Source: Mactromeris polynyma
Taxonomy: Eukaryota > Mollusca > Bivalvia > Venerida > Mactridae
NCBI GenBank assembly: GCA_032209605.1
Contig: JASFXZ010000014.1
Coordinates: 6,220,912 to 6,284,911, forward strand
DNA: 64,000 bases
Reading direction: 5' to 3'
Shown: in pieces, positions 12,101 through 24,100 of the stretch
How positions within the stretch are numbered: the stretch's first letter is position 1
Layout of the letters: the number at the start of each line of letters is the position of its first letter
Notes under the pieces: generated by a model
Seen by the model: only the letters and a program-made list of their open reading frames with translations
Told to the model about the DNA's origin: nothing
The model's database searches: none
Program-made: the position numbers and the translations under genes

Positions 12101-15100
12101 ACTTGATACATTGATGTATAGTCGATACTTGATACATTGATGTATAGTAGATACTTGATACATTGATGTATAGTAGATACTTGATACATTGATGTATAGT
12201 AGATACTTGATACATTGAGGTATAGTAGATACTTGATACATTGATGTATAGTAGATACTTGATACATTGATGTATAGTTGATACTTGATACATTGATGTA
12301 TAGTTGATACTTGACACATTGATGTATAGTAGATACTTGATACATTGATGTATAGTCGATACTTGACACATTGATGTATAGTAGATACTTGATACATTGA
12401 TGTATAGTAGATACTTGATACATTGATGTATAGTAGATACTTGATACATTGATGTATAGTCGATACTTGATACATTGATGTATAGTAGATACTTGATACA
12501 TTGATGTATAGTAGATACTTGATACATTGATGTATAGTAGATACTTGATGCATTGATGTATAGTCGATACTTGATACATTGATGTATAGTCCATACTTGA
12601 TACATTGATGTATAGTCCATACTTGATACATTGATGTATAGTAGATACTTGATACATTGATGTATAGTAGATACTTGATACATTGATGTATAGTTGATAC
12701 TTGATACATTGATGTATAGTTGATACTTGATACATTGATGTATAGTAGATACTTGATACATTGATGTATAGTCGATACTTGATACATTGATGTATAGTTG
12801 ATACTTGATACATTGATGTATAGTCCATACTTGATACATTGATGTATAGTAGATACTTGATACATTGATGTATAGTCGATACTTGATACATTGATGTATA
12901 GTAGATACTTGATACATTGATGTATAGTTGATACTTGATACATTGATGTATAGTAGATACTTGATACATTGATGTGTAGTCAATACTTGATATATTGAGG
13001 TATAGTAGATACTTGATACATTGATGTATAGTCGATACTTGATACATTGATGTATAGTCGATACTTGATGCATTGATGTATAGTCGATACTTGATGCATT
13101 GATGTATAGTTGATACTTGATGCATTGATGTATAGTAGATACTTGATACATTGATGTATAGTAGATACTTGATGCATTGATGTATAGTCAATACTTGATA
13201 CATTGATATATAGTCGATACTTGATACATTGATATATAGTCGATACTTGATACATTGATGTATAGTCGATACTTGATACATTGATGTATAGTAGATACTT
13301 GATACATTGATATATAGTCGATACTTGATACATTGATGTATAGTCAATACTTGATATATTGATGTATAGTCGATATTTCTCATCCGGTATATCGATATTG
13401 TCGGTATGCATTTTGCCAAATCAATGACGGCTCTAATCATTGCCCTCTTGTTTTAGATTTGTTGATACACAACATATCCTAACAAAGTAGGGCCGTACCT
13501 ATTATTTGGGGCCAAATCGATTAAAGTATAGGAGACAAATATTGTTTATGCTTGGCTTAACAGAGTGGTCATTGTATTTCAGGAATGCTTTGTCGCTTGC
13601 TATGTTACAAGAGATACAGAAAGATTTATATCGAGCATCAGATGACCTTAGAGTGATTATACTTACACATAATGGACCTGTTTTCTCTGCAGGACACGAC
13701 TTGAAGGAACTGGTTAGCATATATCTATTGTGGTCATTTTGTATGTCTGCTCATTTATACCTTACGCAAAGTCACAATACAAAATTCCATTAGGCTGAGC
13801 GTGTGTTATTTCACATTGCAATATCACCTGCTATTACAAGCACTACCACCAAATAACTTTCCAAAATTGTTGTAGTTGGATTTGATTGTCTGTGGTATGT
13901 CAGCATATCTGAGTAGTGGGTAGCAAGCCAATATAAGTTCTAAGTGGACTACTTAAGGAAGTGCGTTGTTTAGTTTCCTTGTCAGTATTAGTGTGCCTCC
14001 GCCTCTTTTTAGTTTCATCTGGATCTACCCAGAGAAGTTCTGTCTTTTCTGTGTATTTGACCTATACAGGGGATCCACTACGTGCTGAATCTCAAGGGTC
14101 AGTTTGATAATTTTTTACTCGACTTTACCATTTTTTAGCCAAATAACCTATACTTTACGGAAACATTTACCCATCTGCCAGAATCCTTATGGTCAAAATG
14201 TGACTTTTTGGAAATTTCAGTGGTCAAAGGGTCAACTCCAGGATCAAATGTAACCCCGGCTTTAGTCACAATATTTTAAAGGAATGTTAATTAAGTAAGA
14301 GCAGAGTTGTGCCCCTTGATCCGGAGTAAAGTGGGGCACCTGAGTCCTATGAACACATTTCTAGTGCAGTATTAAAGTCTAGCATTGTGATACTTCTCAC
14401 TGGGATATTAGTATCATGTTTTTATTGGATTATGTTTGACTTTCAGACAAGTAAAGAAGGTAGGGAGTACCATGCTCAGGTGTTTTCAACATGTACAGCG
14501 ATGATGTCATCATTACAAGATCTACCTGTACCAGTCATTGCACAAGTCTCAGGTACAACTGTTTTTTTTCTTTAACAGGGTTATTAGCACTGGCCTTGAA
14601 AACTCCTTGAATTTGATGCTAGCCTTAAAAACTCAGTGAAAGTTGCTAAAACCCCAAAAAAACCTGGAAAAGTAATTGAAATCTGAAACAAACTTCTTGT
14701 AGATCTCCTGAAACTGGTTGAAAAACCTTGTGTTAGAAACTTCGCTGGGTGAGAAAAATGAAGATAAAAAAAGAAAATTAAATTGAAAAAAAAAGATAAT
14801 ATGACACCTTTCAATCTTGTATGTCTTGATAGTACATATTATTGTGATTTATACAATGCCATTTTTACTGTTACAAATTTTGAGCATTTTTCTTTCCATT
14901 TTGAAGAAAATCACTGCCTGTTGCCATATTTGTGAACATTCTCATAACTTGGCACAGGCAGTCCTTGAACATTTGAACAGTCCTTGAAAAATACTTGAAT
15001 TTTTGACTCAGATGTATTTAAAAGAAATAGGTTGTTATGATTGTTTTATTGTAGATTTTTTTGTGTGAAATAGCCCTGAGGTTGCATGTTCTATCTGATC

Positions 15101-18100
15101 TACATGAAATTTGGTAGGAATGTATGTCTTTTTAAGATGTCAGCCAAATTCGAATATAGTTTGTGTAGCTAAACACTGGGTTTATAGGTCAATATTTAAA
15201 CAGTAGGACAACCTTGCCATGTTTTCTCACTGACCTGCATGAAACCTGAGCCCTCGATTATAATGGATACTTGGAATACAAATCTAAAATCACAGAATCT
15301 ACTCTTCTGAATTTGGTATTGAATGTGAAAATGTATGGTTAAATGTTAAATGAGTGCTGATCATTCGTTGTGGCCCATTTTGTTAAAGATTTATATGTAA
15401 TGTGAGGTTTTGGAGTAATTATTAAGACTTAAGAGAGTGTGGACTGTAGCGCTAAAATCCAATAATAACTCCCATATCTCATAATTTCACTCAAATCGAG
15501 AAGAAAATGAAATAAAAGAATAATTAGCGCTCATTTTGTGATTTGTGTTTGAGTGCTGAGTGTAAGTATCATATAATCACAGGCCCAGGTCAAACTTTCT
15601 CATGTACACAGGTTAGCAATACAGGGCCATCATTGCTGTCTTATTTATGACAAAGTTGTATTGTACCAGTTATTTACCTCTCAGTAATGTGCCTTGGTGT
15701 TTCATGCTTAGCTGTTGCTAAATTTTCAATGCGTTATTTACAGGGGTTGCTACAGCAGCTGGTTGTCAGTTGGTTGCTAGTTGTGATATTGCCATAGTAA
15801 CAGAAAATTCAACATTTGCCACACCAGGGTATGTACAACACTGGGGGGGGGGGGTAACTGTATCCTCAGTACCACAAATTATACAAATCATACTTTTATC
15901 AGACTATGTTGAAAGTGATAGACTCTTTATGGTCAGCCAGACCATTCCTTGCGCCCCTATTCCTATACATGTTTACCCTTGCACCCCTATTCCTATACAT
16001 GTTTACCCTTGCACCTCATCAGGGCCTAATGTTTTGTGAACTGTTGTTTTCTGTGTGTAGAGGCATTGTCTTGTGCATGTGGCTTTCCCTGGTATCTTCT
16101 TAGACACTACAAAATTGAAATGGGTTATTTGAAATCATGTATTATAAAAAATTTCACCCAATGTATTAGAAATGAATGAGGTCTGACTGTATTGAACTAT
16201 CTAATGGTCATATGGTTGAACCCAGGTGCATAAGTAGGTCACAGGAGCTAAAAGTAGATTTTAAATGGGTAAACTTTGAAAATCTTCTTATCCCAAACCA
16301 TAAGGTCTAGAGCTTTGATTTTTAGTGTGTAGCATTGTCTAGTGGTCCTCTTACAAGATTGCATAAATTATTGAATACTGTTAAAAAACATGGCCGCCAG
16401 GGGCGTGGCCGTGTTTCCTATATGTATATAGTGGAAACTATAAATGACATTTCCTCCTAAATCACTTGATAAATTTTGATCAAATTTTGCAAAAATGATC
16501 CTTAGGTGGTCGGGCCTCTTTCGATGGTTCGAAAATACAAATTTCATTTCGTAGATACAAATTATTTTTTCGTAAAAACAAATTATTATTTCGTAAAAAC
16601 AAATTATTTCGTAAAAACAAATTATTTTTGTAAAAACGAATTATAATTTAGTAAAAACAACTTATTTTTGTTATATTTTCTAACAGATCTATATATTTCA
16701 ACTTTCATTTTATAAGAAAAATATTTAAATCGGACGTCTTCTTTTCTTTTTAGAGCTATTCCAATATTAGGAACAAGATGCAAAACTAATCTACACAATG
16801 GTGAATGTAAACAATTCTTAAAAAGTCTTTGCTCTTCAAAGGGAAAATCAAATTATGCAATATTTATAAATATTTCCACATTGTTTTAATTCTATATATC
16901 ACAATTAAGCCTCCAATATTTGTCATGGAAGCGCTCATTGTATTTATACATATGAAAGTGGTTTGTCTTAACTTTTTCAGGGTGAATGTTGGTTTATTTT
17001 GTTCCACCCCAGCTGTTGCTGTGGGAAGATCTGTGCCAAGCAAGGTTGCCATGGAGATGTTATTTACTGGAAATTCTATTACTGCCCAAGGTATAGCACA
17101 TTATGCTCACATACTTTATTTAAATTATCACATTATTTGGGGGGTGGGGTAGGGGTAAATGTTTAAGCTTCAGTGGATTTCAGTGATTTCTTCATAATAC
17201 AAAGCTGTCTTTGTCTGAAAACTCATATTTATACTTTTGTAACTCTTTCATACTATTTACACCAGTCTACAACTCTTTATTCATTATGTTTATTAATACA
17301 CATTGTACTTGCATTTATAATTGCTGTTTTATTGTTCTGCTTCTTATGAGAAAGGCATTGTTGTAATATTTTCTGCCTTCCAATTCCCATGTGATTACCC
17401 ATCCTTTTCCTTTAAGATCGGCAATTAGAACCGATAGCCAACTCAATTCCCACCACTCAGCACTTTACATTGCTGGGTTTGATAAAGGAGATTTGAGCTT
17501 TGTTGACCTCTCCAAGGCAGTGTGCCTAACTCTTGTCACTCCAATGTTGATGTCACAAATCTAAGTCAAAATGATGACCTTTTGTGTATGGTCTGTTTCG
17601 TGAAACTTAGCTAAAATGCAGGAATTGTGCCTTTCTTGTGCCAGTCATGTGTAAAATAGTTTAGCTGTACATTTCCAAAGTCAGGTTTAACATGAAATAA
17701 AACATCTTCAACAGGATTACCAATTGATTTGATGTATTTATCCAGTTTTGAGGACACAATCAGTTTGATGTGATTTGTACAATTCTAGCAACTCAATCAA
17801 TGGTTTGGCATTTCATGTACAGTTGTAGTGCCTCTGTCAATGGCTTGATGTTTCATATACAGCTCTTGCACCTCTGTCAATGGTTTGGCATTTCATGTAC
17901 AGTTGTAGTGCCTCTGTCAATGGCTTGATGTTTCATATACAGCTCTTGCACCTCTGACAATGGCTTGATGTTTCATATACAGCACTTGCACTTCTGTATA
18001 TGGTTTGGCATTTCATGTACAGTTGTAGTGCCTCTGTCAATGGCTTGATGTTTCATATACAGCTCTTGCACCCCTGTCAATGGCTTGATGTTTCATATAC

Positions 18101-21100
18101 AGCACTTGCACTTCTGTATATGGTTTGGCATTTCATGTACAGTTGTAGTGCCTCTGTCAATGGCTTGATGTTTCATATACAGCTCTTGCACCTCTGACAA
18201 TGGCTTGATGTTTCATATACAGCACTTGCACTTCTGTATATGGTTTGGCATTTCATGTACATTTGTAGTGCCTCTGTCAATGGCTTGATGTTTCATATAC
18301 AGCTCTTGCACCCCTGTCAATGGCTTGATGTTTCATATACAGTAAAACTTCGAAACCTCGAACAGTTTTGGGTCGAACACAGTAGATACCTCGAACAGGT
18401 TCTTAGGTCCCGGCAAAACCCCTTCTTATTTCATATTAACGAACAGTAGATCACTCGAACGGAGATAGGTCGAACACTCGAACAGGTTGTGCGGTCCCTA
18501 GATACCATTTCATTCATTGTTCACCCCAGATAGGTCGAACAATACAATAATTCACACCTTTTATGGACCGAGCGATATTCTATTCTTTGTTGACAGGGAA
18601 GATTGGTGACACGTGTTATTCGCACGTAGTGATAATTACTTGATTGTTGCACTATAAACAATACAGTGTACATGTACTTATGTGACAAACAAATCACTTA
18701 AGGGATCTATTAAATATTTAATGAAGTCCAAACGGGAAATTTTAATTGTTAATTGTCTATTGATTGCCGAGTGAATAAAATTCAGAAATAACAAATTATC
18801 GTATTTTATAAATATCTTAATCATAAGCGCAAACATCATTGAGTAAAATCCTTCAAATGTTGATATTGATATAAATACGATCAGACATTTATTACCCTTA
18901 TCATTATCAAAATGAACAACAACGAAAAAAAATAGAACATCGTAATTGTTTACTATCTCGTCTGTATATTATTCTTGTGTGTAAGAATAAACGAATCAAT
19001 TACTTAAATATGTTTTAGTTTTCTTTCATTTCTTTTTAAATTATTATTATTATGAATAATGCTGTGACTATTGATCGACGTGCATTCAGTATGAAAACAC
19101 TAACAACACACAAATACCAAGTGTTAAGCATGCTTAGTACACTTGCACCGGTGACAGTTCGTACATATATACGTATACGGTAGATGCCTCGAACAGGTAG
19201 ATGGCTCGAACTAATTCCTCGGTCCGACGGCAGTTCGAGGTTTCGAAGTTTTACTGTACAGCACTTGCACTTCTGTATATGGTTTGGCATTTCATGTACA
19301 GTTGTAGTGCCTCTGTCAATGGCTTGATGTTTCATATACAGCTCTTGCACCTCTGACAATGGCTTGATGTTTCATATACAGCTCTTGCACTTCTGTATAT
19401 GGTTTGGCATTTCATGTACATTTGTAGTGCCTCTGTCAATGGCTTGATGTTTCATATACAGCTCTTGCACCCCTGTCAATGGCTTGATGTTTCATATACA
19501 GCACTTGCACTTCTGTATATGGTTTGGCATTTCATGTACAGTTGTAGTGCCTCTGTCAATGGCTTGATGTTTCATATACAGCTCTTGCATTTCTGTTTGT
19601 GGCTTGATGTTTCATATACAGCTCTTGCACTTCTGTCATGTACAGTTGTAGTGCCTCTGTCAATGGCTTGATGTTTCATATACAGCTATTGCACCTCTGT
19701 CAATGGCTTGATGTTTCATATACAGCTCTTGCACTTCTGTCATGTACAGTTGTAGTGCCTCTGTCAATGGCTTGTTGTTTCATATACAGCTCTTGCACCC
19801 CTGTCAATGACTTGATGTTTCATATACAGCTCTTGCACTTCTGTATATGGTTTGGCATTTTATGTACAGTTGTAGTGCCTCTGTCAATGGCTTGATGTTT
19901 CATATACAGCTCTTGCATTTCTGTTTATGGCTTGATGTTTCATATACAGCTCTTGCACTTCTGTCATGTACAGTTGTAGTGCCTCTGTCAATGGCTTGAT
20001 GTTTCATATACAGCTCTTGCACCTCTGTCAATGGCTTGATGTTTCATATACAGCTCTTGCACTTCTGTCATGTACAGTTGTAGTGCCTCTGTCAATGGCT
20101 TGATGTTTCATATACAGCTCTTGCATTTCTGTTTATGGCTTGATGTTTCATATACAGCTCTTGCACTTCTGTCATGTACAGTTGTAGTGCCTCTGTCAAT
20201 GGCTTGATGTTTCATATACAGCTATTGCACCTCTGTCAATGGCTTGATGTTTCATATACAGCTCTTGCACTTCTGTCATGTACAGTTGTAGTGCCTCTGT
20301 CAATGGCTTGTTGTTTCATATACAGCTCTTGCACCCCTGTCAATGGCTTGATGTTTCATATACAGCACTTGCACTTCTGTATATGGTTTGGCATTTTATG
20401 TACAGTTGTAGTGCCTCTGTCAATGGCTTGATGTTTCATATACAGCTCTTGCATTTCTGTTTATGGCTTGATGTTTCATATACAGCTCTTGCACTTCTGT
20501 CATGTACAGTTGTAGTGCCTCTGTCAATGGCTTGATGTTTCATATACAGCTCTTGCACCTCTGTCAATGGCTTGATGTTTCATATACAGCTCTTGCACTT
20601 CTGTCATGTACAGTTGTAGTGCCTCTGTCAATGGCTTGATGTTTCATATACAGCTCTTGCACCTCTGACAATGGCTTGATGTTTCATATACAGCTCTTGC
20701 ACCTCTGACAATGGCTTGATGTTTTATATACAGCTCTTGCACTTCTGTCAATGGCTTGATGTTTCATATACAGCTCTTGCACTTCTGTCATGTACAGTTG
20801 TAGTGCCTCTGTCAATGGCTTGATGTTTCTTATACAGCTCTTGCACTTCTGTTTATGACTTGATGTTCCATATACAGCTCTTGCACTTCTGTTTATGACT
20901 TGATGTTACATATACAGCTCTTGCACTTCTGTTTATGATTTGATGTTACATATACAGCTCTTGCACTTCTGTTTATGACTTGATGTTTCATATACAGCTC
21001 TTGCACTTCTGTTTATGAGTTGATGTTTCATATACAGCTCTTGCACTTCTGTTCATGACTTGATGTTTCATATACAGCTCTTGCACTTCTGTCAATGGCT

Positions 21101-24100
21101 TGATGTTTCATATACAGCTCTTGCACTTCTGTCAATGGCTTGATGTTTCATATACAGCTCTTGCACTTCTGTCAATGGCTTGATGTTTCATATACAGCTC
21201 TTGCACTTCTGTAAATGACTTGATGTTTCATATACAGCTCTTGCACTTCTGTTTTTGACTTGATGTTTCATATACAGCTCTTGTACTTCTGTCAATGGCT
21301 TGATGTTTCATATACAACTCTTGTACTTCTGTTTATGACTTGATGTTTCATATTCAGCTCTTGCACTTCTGTTCATGACTTGATGTTTCATATACAGCTC
21401 TTGCACTTCTGTTTATGACTTGATGTTTCATATACAGTTCTTGCACCTCTGTAAATGGCTTGATGTGTCATATACAGCTCTTGCACTTCTGTAAATGGCT
21501 TGATGTTTCATATACAGCTCTTGCGCTTCTGTTTATGACTTGATGTTTCATATACAGTTCTTGCACTTCTGTCAATGGCTTGATGTTACATATACAGCTC
21601 TTGCACTTCTGTTTATGACTTGATGTTTCATATACAGCTCTTGCACTTCTGTTTATGACTTGATGTTTCATATACAGCTCTTGCACTTCTGTTTATGACT
21701 TGATGTTTTATATACAGCTCTTGCACTTCTGTAAATGGCTTGATGTTTCATATACAGCTCTTGCACTTCTGTTTATGACTTGATGTTTTATATACAGTTC
21801 TTGTACTTCTGTCAATGGCTTGATGTTTTATATACAGCTCTTGTACTTCTGTCAATGGCTTGATGTTTCATATACAGCTCTTGCACTTCTGTTTATGACT
21901 TAATGTTTCATATACAGCTCTTGCACTTCTGTTTATGACTTGATGTTTCATATACAGCACTTGCACTTCTGTCAATGGCTTGGTGTTTCATGTACAGTTC
22001 TTGCACCTCTGTCAATGGCTTGTTGTTTAATGTACAGCTCTTGCACTTCTGTCAATGGCTTGTTGTTTCATGTACAGCTCTTGCACTTCTGTCAATGGCT
22101 TTATGTTTCATATACAGCTCTTGCACCTCGGTCAAAGGCTTGTTGTTTCATGTACAGCTCTTGCACTTCTGTCAATGGCTTGTTGTTTCATGTACAGCTC
22201 TTGCACTTCTGTCAATGGCTTGATGTTTCATATACAGCTCTTGCACTTCTGTCAATGACTTGATGTTTAATGTACAGCTCTTGCACTTCTGTAAATGGCT
22301 TCTTGTTTCATGTACAGCTCTTGCACTTCTGTCAATGACTTGTTGTTTAATGTACAGCTCTTGCACTTCTGTCAATGGCTTGTTGTTTCATGTACAGCTC
22401 TTGCACCTCTGTCAATGGCTTGATGTTTCATATACAGCTCTTGCACTTCTGTCAATGGCTTGTTGTTTAATGTACAGCTCTTGCACTTCTGTCAATGGCT
22501 TGTTGTTTCATGTACAGCTCTTGCACTTCTGTCAATGGCTTTATATTTCATATACAGCTCTTGCACCTCGGTCAAAGGCTTGTTGTTTCATGTACAGCTC
22601 TTGCACTTCTGTCAATGGCTTGTTGTTTCATGTACAGCTCTTGCACCTCTGTCAATGGCTTGATATTTCATATACAGCTCTTGCACTTCTGTCAATGGCT
22701 TGTTGTTTAATGTACAGCTCTTGCACTTCTGTCAATGGCTTGTTGTTTCATGTACAGCTCTTGCACTTCTGTCAATGGCTTGTTGTTTAATGTACAGCTC
22801 TTGTACTTCTGTCAATGGCTTGTTGTTTCAAATACAGCTTTTGCACTTCTGTCAATGGCTTGTTGTTTCATTTACAGTTCTTGCGACTCAATGGCTTGAT
22901 GTTTCATGTACTATTCTAATGCCTCTTGTCAATGGTTTGCTGTTTCATGTTCTATTCCAATGTATCCTGTTAATGGCTTGATGTTTCATGTACTAATCCA
23001 ATGCCTCCTGTCAATGGCTTGATGTTTCATGTACTATTCTAATGCCTCTTGTCAATTGCTTGATGTTTCATGTACTATTCTAATGCCTCTTGTCAATGGC
23101 TTGATAGTTCATATACAGTTGTATCACCTCAATCAATGGCATGATGGTGCTTGCATCATCAGCAATGGTCTAATCTGATATTTATTAAATATTAAAGTTT
23201 GTAATGGTCACATAGAATGCAAAATCATTGAAATGTATGATAATTGTTATGCAATAGGGAGAATGTCAAATTATCAAACTTTCCATCCCAGTAACTGTAT
23301 TGTGCTAAGATTTCGTGAGTTTTGTTAGCTACGATGATTTTTAGAATGTACATTATGTTGTTTTACATATAATTCTAGCATCTCTTTTAATGGCTTGATG
23401 TTTGATGTTTTGAGTCATCTAAAACGAATGTGACATTGCTATTGTTGATTTGTTTTCCTTGAAGAAAAGAGAGAGAATAAGCCAAACAGTTTATATACTA
23501 CTATATTGTTTTAGATGCCCTTCTACATGGCCTTGTTAGCAAAGTTGTCCCTGAAGATAAACTTGAAGAGGAGGTATGTATAATTTTGTCATTTTTAGCT
23601 CACAGGATCTTGAAATGCTCAAGGTGAACTATTGGGATGTCCTCTGTCGGTGTTTGTGTGTTGTGAATCGTAATTCATGTGTCATCAACAGTTACATTGT
23701 TAACTCTGTAGATGTCAAATCTTTTACCTGATCTGCATGAACCTTGGTCAAACTGATTGTCTCAATGATATCTAGGTTCAAGTTTGAAAGTGGGTTGTTT
23801 TTGTCAAAAACTAGGTCACTAGGTCCAATTGTACAATTGTTGAAAAACTTTGTTAACACTATAGGAGTCTCATTTTTTGCTCACCTGACGAAGCGCTCAA
23901 GGTGAGCTATTGGGATCCCCCTGTGTCCGTTGTTCGTTATCTACAATTTAGATTGTTAGCACTGTAGAGGTAAGCTCTTTTACCTGATCTGCATGAAACT
24001 TGGTCAGAATAATTGTCTAAATGAATTTTAGGCCAAGTTCGAACCTGTGTCATCTGGAGTCAAAATGTAGGTCATTAGGTCAAATTATAGTAAAACCTTG

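Larger units (their letters stand above)
8449..13372. repeat. 26-bp minisatellite array in ECHDC3 intron 1
   Basis: About 150 near-identical direct repeats of the 26-bp unit (core gatacttgatacattgatgt); the two bases after 'tatagt' vary (tg, cg, ag, cc, ca). The array is split by the transposon at 8,948-9,934 into about 19 and 132 units. The unit has no stop in any minus-strand frame, so very long accidental frames appear. Rare variants (cattgttg, cattgagg, cttgacac) recur exactly 806 bp apart, i.e. 31 units, showing a higher-order duplication. Confidence 0.97.

Noticed and set aside
8449..13372. Regular short repeats resembling a CRISPR array
   Set aside because: No unique spacers: units are contiguous and identical apart from two variable bases, in a eukaryotic intron.
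8264..13440. Many long minus-strand open frames up to 637 codons
   Set aside because: They arise because the 26-bp repeat has no stop codon in any minus frame and 26 is not a multiple of 3; all frames give the same repeated peptide. No start context, splice signal or non-repeat domain.
17785..22985. Overlapping open frames of 60-176 codons on both strands
   Set aside because: By-products of the 40-bp minisatellite inside ECHDC3 intron 5.
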